From positions 1 to 64,000 of the forward strand of contig NZ_MHXN01000032.1 in assembly GCF_001824475.1 (NCBI RefSeq): 64,000 nt of DNA, given 5' to 3'. Of this stretch, positions 46,378 to 55,852 are shown in pieces (positions within the stretch are counted from its first letter, which is position 1; each line of letters starts with the position of its first letter). Position numbers and translations under genes: made by a program. The DNA is from Phenylobacterium sp. RIFCSPHIGHO2_01_FULL_69_31 (GTDB lineage: Bacteria; Pseudomonadota; Alphaproteobacteria; Caulobacterales; Caulobacteraceae). A model generated the notes under the pieces. The model saw only the letters and a program-made list of their open reading frames with translations, had not been told where the DNA came from and did not search any database.

Positions 46378-47979
46378 TTAAGCGATCGGCAGGGTCTTCG
46401 GTCGGGTGGCGCGGAACCACCAGGCCAGAAGCACCTGGGTTATGAGGACGGCGGAGAACACCGAGGTGATCACGCCGATCGAAAGGGTCCAGGCGAAGCC
46501 CTTCACCGGACCGGCCCCGAACTGGAACATCATAAGGGCCGCCAGGAGGGTCGTCAGGTTGGCGTCGATGATGGTGCTCATGGCTCGCGAGAAGCCGGCG
46601 TCCATGGCGGTCACCACGTTGCGGCCGGCCCGGACCTCGTCGCGCATGCGTTCGTAGATCAGCACGTTCGCGTCGACGGCCACGGCCAGGGTCAGGATCA
46701 GACCCGCGATGCCCGGCAGGGTGAGGGTGGCCTGGGTCACGCTCATGGCGGCGATGATCAGCAGGCCGTTCACCAGCAGGGCCACCACCGAAATCCCGCC
46801 GAACAGGAAGCCGTAGGCCAGCAGCATGAACGCCAGGATCGCAACGAAGCCGACAATGGTGGAGATCTTGCCGGCCTCGATGGCGTCGGCGCCGAGCTCG
46901 GCGCCCACGGTGCGCTGCTCCTCGACATTGAGCCGCGTGGGCAGTGCGCCCGCGCGAAGCAGGATCGCGAGGTTGTTGGCGCTCTCGGCGGTGAAGTTGC
47001 CGCTGATCTGGCCGGATCCACCCGTGATCGGCTCGTTGATGTTGGGTGCGGAGATCACCTTGTCGTCGAGGACGATGGCGAATCGCTTGCCCACGTTCTG
47101 GGACGTGGCGTCGGCAAAACGCCGGGCGCCCTGGCCGTTGAAGCGGAAGTTGACCACCGGTCGCCCGGTCTGCGGATCGAAGCCCGCCTGGGCGTCGGTC
47201 AGCATCTCACCGGTCACCAGGGCGCGGCGCTTGACCACGTAAGCCGGCTGGATGTCGTCGCCGGGCAGCAGGACGGTTCCGGGCGGCACCCGGCCCTGCT
47301 GGGCCTGGACGATGTCCGCGGTCTCGTCGACCATCTGGAAGGTCAGCTTGGCCGTCTGGCCCAGGATCGCCTTCAGCTTCTCCGGATCGCTTTCGCCCGG
47401 AGCAGCCACGACGATGCGGTTCGTGCCCTGGCGCGTGATGCTGGGCTCGCGCGTGCCCAGTTCGTCGATCCGGCGGCGGATGATCTCCTGGGACTGTTCG
47501 ACCGCGCGCACGGCCTCGGCTTCGAAGGCCTCCGGTACGAACTCCAACCGCAGCCGCTGGTCCGCCTCGGTCGAGACGCGAACGTCGCGGCCACCAACGA
47601 CGCCCTGCAGCACCGTGCCGATGTTCTCACGCAGCAATTTGGTCGCCGCGCCGACCTGTGCGGCGTCCGTGATCCGGACCATCACGGCGCCGTTCACCAC
47701 CGCAAGGTTGGTGAACTGGATCTGCTCCTCGCGAAGCTGGGTCCGGACATCCTCGAGCATGTTGGTGAGGCGTTCGGAACGCAGCGCGTTCGTGTCGACT
47801 TCGAGCAACAGGTACGACCCGCCCTGCAGGTCGAGCCCGAGGTTGAGGGTCTTCTTCGGCATGAAGGCCGGCAGTCCGTCCCGGACATCCTGGGGCAGCG
47901 CGTTGGGCAACGCGAAGAGCGCCCCGAGCACCACGGACAGGACGACCAGCAGGACCTTCCAGCGCGAAAGGGTCAGCAT
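46378..47979 (-). CDS. secD: Protein translocase subunit SecD
   Basis: A 533-residue partner of SecF. It shows the hallmark LNLGLDLQGGSYLLLEVDT near residue 45, the large periplasmic P1 domain, RRRIDELGTREPSITRQGTNRIVVAAPGESD, and the C-terminal membrane part with AVDANVLIYERMRDEVRAGRNVVTAMDAGFSRAMSTIIDANLTTLLAAL. It has the usual single N-terminal helix plus five C-terminal helices. Length is typical. It follows yajC by 18 bases and precedes secF. Confidence 0.97.
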   Translation of the reverse strand: MLTLSRWKVLLVVLSVVLGALFALPNALPQDVRDGLPAFMPKKTLNLGLDLQGGSYLLLEVDTNALRSERLTNMLEDVRTQLREEQIQFTNLAVVNGAVMVRITDAAQVGAATKLLRENIGTVLQGVVGGRDVRVSTEADQRLRLEFVPEAFEAEAVRAVEQSQEIIRRRIDELGTREPSITRQGTNRIVVAAPGESDPEKLKAILGQTAKLTFQMVDETADIVQAQQGRVPPGTVLLPGDDIQPAYVVKRRALVTGEMLTDAQAGFDPQTGRPVVNFRFNGQGARRFADATSQNVGKRFAIVLDDKVISAPNINEPITGGSGQISGNFTAESANNLAILLRAGALPTRLNVEEQRTVGAELGADAIEAGKISTIVGFVAILAFMLLAYGFLFGGISVVALLVNGLLIIAAMSVTQATLTLPGIAGLILTLAVAVDANVLIYERMRDEVRAGRNVVTAMDAGFSRAMSTIIDANLTTLLAALMMFQFGAGPVKGFAWTLSIGVITSVFSAVLITQVLLAWWFRATRPKTLPIA

Positions 47980-47997
47980 CGGAAGGCGTCTACTTTC

Positions 47998-48348
47998 TTA
48001 GGCCTTGGAGTCGTTGGCCGGCGCAGGCTCGCCGCGGGCCCGGACGTCGGAGATCATGCCCTTGACCACCTTCACGGTGACGCCGGTGGCGATCTCGACG
48101 CCGACTTCCTTGTCTTCGACGCGCACGATCTTGCCGATCATGCCCGAGGACAGCACCACCGTATCGCCACGCTTCAGGGCGCCGAGCATGGCCTGATGCT
48201 GCTTCATCCGCCGCTGCTGCGGCCGGATCATCAGGAAATAGAACAGCACGACCAGGGCGATGAGCGGCAGGAACTGCAGCAGCATCGCTTCAGGGCCGCC
48301 TCCAGCGGCGCCGCCGGCGGCTTGGGCGTAGGCAGGGGTGGCGAACAT
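47998..48348 (-). CDS. yajC: Preprotein translocase subunit YajC
   Basis: A 116-residue single-spanning membrane protein of the SecDF-YajC complex. The membrane helix LLQFLPLIALVVLFYFLMIRPQQRRMKQHQAML is the family hallmark, followed by LKRGDTVVLSSGMIGKIVRVEDKEVGVEIATGVTVKVVKGMI. The N-terminal extension (MFATPAYAQAAGGAAGGGPEA) resembles a cleavable signal. It is the first gene of the yajC-secD-secF transcript. Confidence 0.95.
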   Translation of the reverse strand: MFATPAYAQAAGGAAGGGPEAMLLQFLPLIALVVLFYFLMIRPQQRRMKQHQAMLGALKRGDTVVLSSGMIGKIVRVEDKEVGVEIATGVTVKVVKGMISDVRARGEPAPANDSKA

Positions 48349-48469
48349 AGCCTCTCCGAAAAATGCGCAGGCGAGCGCCCTCCCATATGGGGGCCCGCCA
48401 AAGTCGGCGGAAGCTATGCGGACGGGCCTGCTTTTGCAATGGAACGCCTACGTGTATGGCCTGCTCCTC

Positions 48470-49309
48470 ATGGATCGGGACCTGACGCCGCTGCTTACCC
48501 GTATCGCCGAGGCCCTGGAGCGCCTGGCGCCGCCGGCCGTGGGCACGGCCGGATTCGGGGGGGCGCGGCTCTTCCGGCACGATCCGCAGACCGGCGCCTT
48601 TCATCCGGCCCCCGACTATCCGCTGGCGCTGGACAGCCTGGTGGGCGTCGACCGGCAGAAGACCCGGTTCCTGGAGAACCTGGAGCGCTTCGCCGCCGGC
48701 CTGCCCTACAACCATGCCCTGCTGTGGGGCGTTCGGGGCACGGGCAAGAGCTCGCTGGCCAAGGCTGCGTTCATGGCGGTCGCGGCCGAGAACGCCGCCC
48801 TGAAGCTGGTGGAGGTGGATCGCGACGAGGTCACCGCCCTGCCCGCGCTCTTCGACGCCTTGCGGACGCGGCCCGAGCGCTTCGTGGTCCTGTGCGACGA
48901 CCTTTCGTTCGAGGAAGGCGCCGCGGCGGCCAAGGCGCTGAAGTCGGCGCTGGAGGGCGGCGTGTCTGGGCCGCCGGGCAATGTTCTGTTCGTGGCTACG
49001 TCCAACCGCCGCCACCTGATGCCGCGCGGCCACCAGGAAGACCGCGGCCTGGTTTCGGCGGCCGAGGACGCCGAGGAGGAGGTCAGCGTCTCCGACCGTT
49101 TCGGCCTGTGGGTGGGCTTCCCGCCGATGGACCAGCCGACCTACCTGAGCGCCGTGACCGCCTACGCCCGGCGGTTCGGCCTGACGGTCCCCGACCTTGA
49201 GCGCCGCGCCCTGCAGTGGGCGCAGCTGCGCGGCTCGCGCTCCGGCCGGGTCGCGTGGCAGTTCATCCGCGACCTGGCCGGCGAGCTGGGCAAGCCGCTC
49301 CCACTCTGA
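48470..49309 (+). CDS. DUF815 AAA ATPase
   Basis: A 279-residue P-loop ATPase of the DUF815 family. Seen are Walker A LLWGVRGTGKSSLAKA, Walker B-like VVLCDDLSF, and the pattern DSLVGVDRQKTRFLENLERFAAGLPYNHALLWG plus NVLFVATSNRRHLMPR, and the sensor segment SDRFGLWVGF. I chose the ATG at 48470 (MDRDLTPLLTRIAEALERLAPPA), which matches family N-termini; the frame is open upstream, with ATGs at 48338 and 48416. It is divergent from yajC and convergent with dipM. The cellular role is unknown. Confidence 0.85.
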   Translation: MDRDLTPLLTRIAEALERLAPPAVGTAGFGGARLFRHDPQTGAFHPAPDYPLALDSLVGVDRQKTRFLENLERFAAGLPYNHALLWGVRGTGKSSLAKAAFMAVAAENAALKLVEVDRDEVTALPALFDALRTRPERFVVLCDDLSFEEGAAAAKALKSALEGGVSGPPGNVLFVATSNRRHLMPRGHQEDRGLVSAAEDAEEEVSVSDRFGLWVGFPPMDQPTYLSAVTAYARRFGLTVPDLERRALQWAQLRGSRSGRVAWQFIRDLAGELGKPLPL

Positions 49310-49316
49310 GCGCGGG

Positions 49317-51158
49317 TCAGCGCGGCGGCAGGACCAGCGTCGGGTCGACGGGGCGCGCCCGCTCCTGCGGGGTCGGCGCGTAGCGGATCTCGAAGTGCAG
49401 CTGCGGCTCCGAGACGCCGCCGGACGAGCCCGCCAGGCCGATCTGCTGCCCCTGCTCAACCTTCTGCTGCATCCGCACCTCGACGCGGCTGAGGTGGCCA
49501 TAGGCGGTCACCCAGCCGTCGGCGTGCTTGATCAGCACCAGGTTGCCGAAGCCCGGGACCTGGTCGCCCGCATAGACCACGTCGCCGGCCGCGGCCGCGC
49601 GGACCGGGTCGCCGGTGCTGGCCCGGATGTTCAGGCCGTCGTTGCGCACGCCGCCGCCACGACCGCCGAAGCCGGACAGGACCTGCCCCTGCAGCGGCCA
49701 GGCGAACAGGCCGCGGCCCATCTGGCTGATCTGAGCGTCGGACACCGGCGGGCTGGCGACCGGCGCGCCCGGCACGCCGCCGGGCGGCGGGCGATAAGGC
49801 TGAGGCTGGCCAGGCATGACCACGGTCGGGGGACGGGGCGCCGAGCGGGGCGGCGGCAAGGTCTGGCCGACCGGGGGCGGCGTATCGAACGACGACGGCG
49901 GCCGCGCCGTACCCTCATAGGGCCGCGGGCTGGACGGCAGGGCGGGCGTCGGCTCGGGCGGCGGCGGCGCAGGCGTCGGCGCCACGCGATCCGGGACGCG
50001 GGTCGTGGTCGTCAGCGGCCCCCGGTCGCGATAGCCCGCGGGCAGGCGCAGCCGGCGGCCCGGCGCGACGCTGGCGCCCCGGCGCAGGCCGTTGGCGCTG
50101 CGCAGCTCGGCCTCGGTGACGCTGAAGCGGCGCGCGATCTCGGACAGGGTGTCGCCACGGCCGACGACATAGGCCTTGGCGGTGCTGCCCGGGCCGCGGA
50201 TCGTCTGCCCGGGCTGAATCCGGTAGGGCTTCTTCAGCTTGTTGATCTTGGCGAGCTCGGCGACGTCGCTGTCCAGGCGGCCGGCGATCCGTTCCAGGTT
50301 GTCGCCCGATTTGACCTTGTAGGACTTGCCGGGGATCGAGATCTCGACCACCCGGCCGGTGACCTCGCGATTGGTGATCGTGCGGCCTTCCAGCTCAACC
50401 ACCTCGGCCGGCGGCGCCTCGGCCTGCGGGCGGCGGGTGCGCGGTTCGGGCCGCTCCGCGGGCGCAGGGTCGTCGCCGGCCGCCTCGGCCTCGCCGCCGG
50501 GCAGCTTCAGCTTCCGGCCGGGCATGATCGAGGAGCTGGCGCCCAGGCCGTTGGCCTCGCGCAGAGCCTGGACGGTTGTGCCGTTGCGCTGGGCGATGCC
50601 GAACAGGGTGTCGCCCGAGCGGACGGTGTAGGTCGCCCCGCCGGAGCCGCTGGACCTGGAACTGCTCGCGGCGCTCGCCTTCGGGGCCTTCGGATTCTTG
50701 AGCACCTGGCCGGGCTGCAGGCGGTAGGGCTTCTTCAGGCCGTTCGCCTCGGCCAGGTCCGCGATGGTCGTGCCGAGGCGGTCGGCGATCTCGGCGAGCG
50801 TGTCGCCGGATTTGACCTTGTACGTGGCGGGCGCGGACCCGCGGACGCGGGCCGCCGCATCCTCGGCCGGCGGTGCGAGGGCCAGGACCGGCGGTTCGGG
50901 CGACGCCTGGGCCAGCGCCGGCCGGGGGGCCGAGGGCAATGGCGCGAGCTCGCGGGATTCCACCTTGGGCGTCGGACGGGCGACGTCGGCCGGCGCATCC
51001 TCCGCCGCGGCCAGTTGCTGCGGCGGCGCGGCGACCGGGACAGCCGGCGGCGGAACCTGGATCACGGGCGCGTTCACGGCGTAGCGCGGCGTACCGCAGG
51101 CGGTGAGCGCCGTTCCCGCGAGCAGGATCAGGGCCGTTCGTTGGATGAGATGCGTCAT
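49317..51158 (-). CDS. dipM: LysM/LytM division factor DipM
   Basis: A 613-residue envelope protein with four LysM domains in two pairs (about 112-155, 176-220, 279-321, 329-373), a Pro-rich linker and a C-terminal LytM/M23 domain (about 486-600). This is the architecture of Caulobacter DipM, which regulates peptidoglycan hydrolases at the division site. The LytM zinc site is degenerate: Asn506 and Asn510 replace the first His and Asp (RNDGLNIRAS), while His555 (YGHL) and His588 (LHFEIRY) remain, so it is an activator, not an enzyme. It has a lipobox-like LTAC (Cys21) after a signal peptide, suggesting lipoprotein anchoring. Confidence 0.88.
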   Translation of the reverse strand: MTHLIQRTALILLAGTALTACGTPRYAVNAPVIQVPPPAVPVAAPPQQLAAAEDAPADVARPTPKVESRELAPLPSAPRPALAQASPEPPVLALAPPAEDAAARVRGSAPATYKVKSGDTLAEIADRLGTTIADLAEANGLKKPYRLQPGQVLKNPKAPKASAASSSRSSGSGGATYTVRSGDTLFGIAQRNGTTVQALREANGLGASSSIMPGRKLKLPGGEAEAAGDDPAPAERPEPRTRRPQAEAPPAEVVELEGRTITNREVTGRVVEISIPGKSYKVKSGDNLERIAGRLDSDVAELAKINKLKKPYRIQPGQTIRGPGSTAKAYVVGRGDTLSEIARRFSVTEAELRSANGLRRGASVAPGRRLRLPAGYRDRGPLTTTTRVPDRVAPTPAPPPPEPTPALPSSPRPYEGTARPPSSFDTPPPVGQTLPPPRSAPRPPTVVMPGQPQPYRPPPGGVPGAPVASPPVSDAQISQMGRGLFAWPLQGQVLSGFGGRGGGVRNDGLNIRASTGDPVRAAAAGDVVYAGDQVPGFGNLVLIKHADGWVTAYGHLSRVEVRMQQKVEQGQQIGLAGSSGGVSEPQLHFEIRYAPTPQERARPVDPTLVLPPR

Positions 51159-51265
51159 CGCCGCTCCGGGGTAGCTCGAATAAGAATCATTCGGGGCGTG
51201 AGGTGGGATGATGGCGACGAGCCGGCGCCCCCGCCAACCCGCAAAAGCCTCGCAACACGAAAAGG

Positions 51266-51928
51266 TCAGAGTTCCTTCGCCACGCCTTCCAGCAGCGGGA
51301 CGAAGCGGACGTCGATCAGGTCCTCGACCTGGAAGCCCCCATGCCCGTCGCCGGTGTACCGACGCAGGACCTGGACCGGCCCCTTGCCGATCGGCGCCAC
51401 GAGGATGCCGGTCGGTTTCAGTTGCGAAAGCAGAGCCTTGGGCTCTCCCGGCGCCGCGGCTGTGACCATAATGCGGTCAAAAGGCGCCTGCTCGGGCCAA
51501 CCTTCCCCACCGTCTCCGAACCGGGTGATGATGTTCGTCAGGCCCAGTTCCTTGAACCGGGCCTCGGCCTCCCGCATCAGGGTGCGATAGCGCTCGACGG
51601 TGTAAACCAGCCGGGCCAGCTTCGAGAGGATGGTGGTCTGATAGCCGCTGCCGGTGCCGATCTCGAGCACCCGGTCACGCCGATCCACCTTCAGCGCCTG
51701 GGTCATCAGCCCCACGATGAACGGCTGGCTGATGGTCTGGCCGCAGGCGATCGGCAGGGCCGAATCCTCGAACGCCCGCTCCTTGAACAGCTCCTGCGTG
51801 AAGAGGGGCCGTGGCGTGGTCTCGATGGCGGACAGCACCTTGGCGTCTGTCACGCCCTGCGAGCGCAGGGCCAGCAGCAGGCGCGCCATGCGGGTTTCGG
51901 GCGTGTCGTCGTCATCCCGCTCGGCCAT
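51266..51928 (-). CDS. pcm: Protein-L-isoaspartate O-methyltransferase
   Basis: A 220-residue SAM-dependent methyltransferase that repairs isoaspartyl residues. The family motifs are ACGQTISQPFIVGLMTQAL, the SAM-binding VLEIGTGSGYQTTILSKLARLVYTVERY, FGDGGEGWPEQAPFDRIMVTAAAPGEPKALLSQLKPTGILVAPIGKG. It starts with ATG at 51928, directly after the surE stop (2 bases between). The surE-pcm pairing is widespread in proteobacteria and linked to stationary-phase survival. Confidence 0.95.
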   Translation of the reverse strand: MAERDDDDTPETRMARLLLALRSQGVTDAKVLSAIETTPRPLFTQELFKERAFEDSALPIACGQTISQPFIVGLMTQALKVDRRDRVLEIGTGSGYQTTILSKLARLVYTVERYRTLMREAEARFKELGLTNIITRFGDGGEGWPEQAPFDRIMVTAAAPGEPKALLSQLKPTGILVAPIGKGPVQVLRRYTGDGHGGFQVEDLIDVRFVPLLEGVAKEL

Positions 51929-51930
51929 GG

Positions 51931-52704
51931 TCAAGCCTTCGGCGGCACGCCGCCCAGCTGCCCCTTCAGTTCGTGGACAGTGGCGGTATGGGTCAGGTCG
52001 ATGTGCAGCGGGGTCACCGAGATCTTGCCATCGTAAAGCGCCCTCAGGTCGGTGCCCTCCGGCGGACTGGAGCGCTCCTGGCGGAAGCCCACCCAATAGT
52101 AGTCGCGTCCGCGCAGATCGAGCCGCTTCTCGGCGTGGCGCACCTGGAAGTCGCGGAAGCCCTGGCGCGTGACCTCGACCTCCTTGATGTTCTCGACCGC
52201 GCCGTTCGGGAAGTTGATGTTGAGGACCACGTCGTTCGGCCAGCCCAGCTCGACGAGGCGCTTGATGATCCCGGGCCCGAAGGTCTCGGCCGCCTCGAAG
52301 CTCTGGCCCGGCTCGTAGAAGCCCATCTGGGAGAGCGCGATGGAGGGCACGCCCAGGGCCATGCCCTCGATGGCGCCGGCCACGGTGCCCGACATGGTGA
52401 CATCCTCGGCGAGGTTCGCGCCGCGATTCACGCCCGACAGCACCAGGTCCGGCCGGCCGCCGGGGACCAGGTCGTTGATCCCCAGCATGACGCAGTCGGT
52501 GGGCGTGCCCGTGGTGGCGAAGCGGCGCTCGGACAGCTGCCGCACGCGGATCGGATCGGCCAGGGTCAGCGCCCGGCTGGCGCCCGACTGCTCGTACTCA
52601 GGCGCTACAACCCAGACATCGTCCGACAGCCGGGCCGCGATCCGCTCCAGCGCCTCCAGGCCGTCCGCATGGATGCCATCGTCGTTGGTGATGAGGATCC
52701 TCAA
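51931..52704 (-). CDS. surE: 5'-nucleotidase SurE
   Basis: A 257-residue metal-dependent 5'/3'-nucleotidase. The active-site start [18 protein letters not shown] (NDDG) and the motif [28 protein letters not shown] are present. The start appears to be the TTG at 52704, because the family sequence begins exactly there; the TTG overlaps the serS stop (TTGA), so translation is coupled. The longer open frame upstream is a shadow within serS. It is followed by pcm. Confidence 0.94.
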   Translation of the reverse strand: MRILITNDDGIHADGLEALERIAARLSDDVWVVAPEYEQSGASRALTLADPIRVRQLSERRFATTGTPTDCVMLGINDLVPGGRPDLVLSGVNRGANLAEDVTMSGTVAGAIEGMALGVPSIALSQMGFYEPGQSFEAAETFGPGIIKRLVELGWPNDVVLNINFPNGAVENIKEVEVTRQGFRDFQVRHAEKRLDLRGRDYYWVGFRQERSSPPEGTDLRALYDGKISVTPLHIDLTHTATVHELKGQLGGVPPKA

Positions 52705-53981
52705 GCCTGGCCCCCGATGTGGGTGAGACCCGGCAGGTAGGGGTGCAACGCCTGCGGAATGGCGATCCGGCCGCCCTCGTCCTGGTAGTTCTCCATGACC
52801 GCCACCAGCGTCCGGCCCACGGCGAGGCCGGAGCCGTTCAGCGTATGGACGAACCGCGTCCCCTTCTCGCCGGCCTTCTTGGCGCGGGCGTCCATGCGCC
52901 GGGCCTGGAAGTCGCCGCAGTTCGAGCAGGAGCTGATCTCGCGGTACTTGCCCTGGCTGGGCAGCCAGACCTCCAGGTCGTAGGTCTTGCGCGCGCCGAA
53001 GCCCATGTCGCCCGTGCACAGCAGCATGGTGCGGAAAGGAAGCTCGAGCCGCTTCAGCACCGCCTCGGCGCAGCCGACCATCCGCTCATGCTCCTCGTCG
53101 GACTTTTCCGGGGCCACGATCGAAACCAGCTCGACCTTGTTGAACTGGTGCTGGCGGATCATCCCGCGGGTGTCGCGCCCCGAGGCGCCGGCCTCCGACC
53201 GGAAGCAGGGGGTCAGGGCGGTGAAGCGCAGCGGCAGCTCCTCCTCCGCCACGATCTGGTCCATCACCAGGCTGGTGAGCGGCACTTCGGCCGTCGGGAT
53301 GAGCCAGCGGCCGTCGGTGGTCTGGAACAGGTCGTCGGCGAACTTCGGCAGCTTGTCGGTGCCATAGGCGGCCGCGTCGTTCACCAGCAGCGGTGGGGCG
53401 ACCTCCAGGTAGCCGTGCTCCTGCGTCTGTAGGTCCAGCATGAACTGGCCGATGGCCCGCTCCAGGCGGGCGAGCTGGCCCTTCAGAACCGTGAACCGGG
53501 CGCCCGACATACGGACGGCGGCTTCGAAGTCCAGGAGGCCCAGCCCCTCGCCGAGGTCGACGTGGTCCTTGGGGTTGGCGATGGCGAACGGCTCGCCCCA
53601 GCGGCGGACCTCCACGTTGTCGTGCTCGTCCGCCCCGACCGGCACATCGGGCGCCGGGATATTGGGCAGCGAGGCCAGGATGTCCTTCAGCGCCTCGCCC
53701 GCCTCCCGCTCGGCCTCGGCGTGCTGGGCCTGGCCAGCTTTCAGGGCCTCGACGCGGGCCATCAGCGCCTGTGCCTCGGCTTCGTTCTTCTGGGCCTTGG
53801 CCTGGCCGATCTTCTTGGAGGCCTCGTTTCGCTCGGCCTGCGCCGCCTGGCCGGCCGTCTGGGCGGCGCGGAGCCGGGCGTCCAGGTCGAGGATCTCGGC
53901 CACCTTCCCGGACAGGCCCTTCGCCGCCCAGGCTTTCTCGTAAAGCTCGGGGGTTTCGCGAATGGCTCGGATGTCGTGCAT
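52701..53981 (-). CDS. serS: Seryl-tRNA synthetase
   Basis: A 426-residue class II synthetase that charges tRNA-Ser. The N-terminal antiparallel coiled coil (residues about 30-110) contains [44 protein letters not shown]. Catalytic blocks include [60 protein letters not shown] (motif 2) and [19 protein letters not shown] ... [21 protein letters not shown] (motif 3). Length is typical. It begins the serS-surE-pcm transcript. Confidence 0.97.
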   Translation of the reverse strand: MHDIRAIRETPELYEKAWAAKGLSGKVAEILDLDARLRAAQTAGQAAQAERNEASKKIGQAKAQKNEAEAQALMARVEALKAGQAQHAEAEREAGEALKDILASLPNIPAPDVPVGADEHDNVEVRRWGEPFAIANPKDHVDLGEGLGLLDFEAAVRMSGARFTVLKGQLARLERAIGQFMLDLQTQEHGYLEVAPPLLVNDAAAYGTDKLPKFADDLFQTTDGRWLIPTAEVPLTSLVMDQIVAEEELPLRFTALTPCFRSEAGASGRDTRGMIRQHQFNKVELVSIVAPEKSDEEHERMVGCAEAVLKRLELPFRTMLLCTGDMGFGARKTYDLEVWLPSQGKYREISSCSNCGDFQARRMDARAKKAGEKGTRFVHTLNGSGLAVGRTLVAVMENYQDEGGRIAIPQALHPYLPGLTHIGGQA

Positions 53982-54052
53982 GGGCGCCGCTGGGGGATGA
54001 GGGAAGCGGTTTCTCTAGAGCGCGTCGGGAGGCGCGCCAACCCTTAGCCCGC

Positions 54053-54943
54053 TCACGTGGCGACGATGTCGGTCCCGGCCGAGGCGTCTTCCTTCTTCCG
54101 GCGCAGTTCGATGAGCTTCACGCAGCCGATGGAGACGAAGTACAAAAGGATGATCGGCGTCGCGAGCATGAGCTGGCTGATCGGGTCCGGCGGGGTCACG
54201 ATCGCGGCCACCACGACGACGGCGAAGACGGCGTAGCGCCAGCCCTTCCACAACATGGCCGAGTTCACGATCCCGGCCAGGCCCAGCAGGGTGAGCACCA
54301 CGGGAAGCTGGAAGCAGAGGCCGAAGGCCAGCAGCAGGGTCGTCACCAGGGTGAGGTAGTCGGACACCTTGGGCAGCAGCTCGACCGCAATGCCCGCGCC
54401 CATGATCTGCTGGCTCAGCGAGAACCACAGGACGAACGGCAGGATCAGGAAATAGACCAGCGCCGCGCCCATCAGGAACAGGATCGGGGCCGCGATCAGG
54501 AAGGGCAGGAAGGCGTATCGCTCGCGCTTGTAGAGGCCCGGCGCCACGAAGGCGTAGACCTGCCAGGCCAGCACCGGGAACGTCAGCACCACGGCGCCGA
54601 AGCCCGCCAGCTTCAGCTTGGTGAAGAAGAACTCCAGCGGCGCCGTGAACATCAGCCGAAGGTCGCCGGTGGCGGTCGGCGCGTCCTTCATCCCCAGCAG
54701 GACGAACAGGAGATCGAACGGTCCGGCCGAGTGCCCCTGCCGGGACTCCGCATACATGGCCGCGGCCATGGCGAAGGGGTGGAGCAGGAAGCGATAGATC
54801 TGCTCCGAAAAGGCGAAGCAGACGGCGAAGCCCACGACGATCGCCACTACGCAGATGATCAGCCGCTGGCGGAGCTCGACCAGGTGGTCCAGCAGCGGGG
54901 CCCGGGAGGCCTCGATTTCGGCTTCGTCGGCGTCGTAGCTCAC
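54053..54943 (-). CDS. tatC: Sec-independent translocase subunit TatC
   Basis: A 296-residue six-helix membrane protein that recognises twin-arginine signals. Family marks are EASRAPLLDHLVELRQRLIICVVAIVVGFAVCFAFSE, TAPLEFFFTKLKLAGF, FVAPGLYKRERYAFLPFLIAAPILFLMGAALVYFLILPFVLWFSL, and AVFAVVVVAAIVTPPDPISQLMLATPIILLYFVSIGCVKLIE. Its start overlaps the tatB stop by 4 bases. The periplasmic DUF885 protein at 38.7 kb is a likely Tat client. Confidence 0.96.
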   Translation of the reverse strand: MSYDADEAEIEASRAPLLDHLVELRQRLIICVVAIVVGFAVCFAFSEQIYRFLLHPFAMAAAMYAESRQGHSAGPFDLLFVLLGMKDAPTATGDLRLMFTAPLEFFFTKLKLAGFGAVVLTFPVLAWQVYAFVAPGLYKRERYAFLPFLIAAPILFLMGAALVYFLILPFVLWFSLSQQIMGAGIAVELLPKVSDYLTLVTTLLLAFGLCFQLPVVLTLLGLAGIVNSAMLWKGWRYAVFAVVVVAAIVTPPDPISQLMLATPIILLYFVSIGCVKLIELRRKKEDASAGTDIVAT

Positions 54944-55473
54944 GCGCCGCCCTCGACGATCTTGCTGGCGCGCTTGCGCTTGGGCGCCTGGACGATCTCG
55001 ACCTCCGCCTTGGCCTTGGCCTTGACCGGCGCCTTGCGGGCCGGCTTGGCGGCGGCCTTCTTCCTTGTCGCAGGCTTTTTCGTCTCCGGCGCAGAGGCCT
55101 CGGAAATCTCCAGCGGCGGAGGCGGCGCCTCGGTCGTGTCGTACTGATAGCTCATGGGCGGATGCAGCTGGACGCCCACGTCGGACATGCTCTGCTCGAT
55201 CTCGCCGATCGTGGAGCGCATCTCCTGGTTATGGTCGGTCAGGTCGCCGAACTGGCCGCGGCGCATGGCCTCGACCTCCTTGCGCAGGTCGTCGAGCTCG
55301 GACTGGCGGGCCATCTCGTCGAAGCTGGCGCGGAATTCGTTCGCCATGCCGCGCAGCTTGGCCATGAACTGACCGAAACGCCGGAGCAGGATGGGCAGGT
55401 CCTTGGGGCCCACGACGATCAGCGCCACGATGGCGATGACGATGAGCTCGGACGCGCCGACTTCGGGAAGCAT
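54940..55473 (-). CDS. tatB: Tat translocase subunit TatB
   Basis: A 177-residue protein with one N-terminal helix (MLPEVGASELIVIAIVALIVVGPKDLPILLRRFGQFMAKLRGMANEFRASFDEMARQ), whose E-x(n)-GP-x-x-LP motif is the TatB signature, a following amphipathic helix and a long Lys/Ala/Pro-rich tail (KPATRKKAAAKPARKAPVKAKAKAEVE). It forms the signal-recognition complex with TatC. Confidence 0.93.
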   Translation of the reverse strand: MLPEVGASELIVIAIVALIVVGPKDLPILLRRFGQFMAKLRGMANEFRASFDEMARQSELDDLRKEVEAMRRGQFGDLTDHNQEMRSTIGEIEQSMSDVGVQLHPPMSYQYDTTEAPPPPLEISEASAPETKKPATRKKAAAKPARKAPVKAKAKAEVEIVQAPKRKRASKIVEGGA

Positions 55474-55546
55474 GGCGGTGGCCTAAACAGAAGCGCCGGC
55501 CACGATCAGGGCGGCCGGCGCGAAATTGCCGTGGAGCGGCGGGCGA

Positions 55547-55750
55547 TCAGCCCCGCGCGCTGTCCTTGTCGTCCTTCGGAAGCGGCTTAGCCGCCTCCTC
55601 GGAGGTGTCGTCGCCCTTCAGGCCGTCGCGGAAGGCGCGGATGCCCTTGGCGGTGTCGCCCATGAGGCCCGAGATCTTGCCGCGGCCGCCGAACAGCAGC
55701 GCCGCCACGACGACGATCAGAAGGATGTGCCAGATGCTGAGTGCGCCCAT
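55547..55750 (-). CDS. tatA: Tat translocase subunit TatA
   Basis: A 67-residue single-helix protein that polymerises to make the Tat pore. [48 protein letters not shown] shows the membrane helix, the FGxGK-type hinge and an amphipathic helix. I chose the ATG at 55750; the frame opens at 55837 but the extra residues are not TatA-like. It starts the tatABC group. Confidence 0.94.
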   Translation of the reverse strand: MGALSIWHILLIVVVAALLFGGRGKISGLMGDTAKGIRAFRDGLKGDDTSEEAAKPLPKDDKDSARG

Positions 55751-55852
55751 GCGCCAAACTCTCCTTGGGCGGCGGCCCCGATGCCGCGCGCCCGTTGTCT
55801 CGGGGGTTATATAGTCCGTCCGCCGCCGCCAAGCCAACGCGGCGTGCGTGCT

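Noticed and set aside
49197..51590. Plus-strand frame (797 codons) antisense to dipM
   Set aside because: Arg/Gly/Ala-rich repeats without a fold; a shadow of the LysM/LytM gene.
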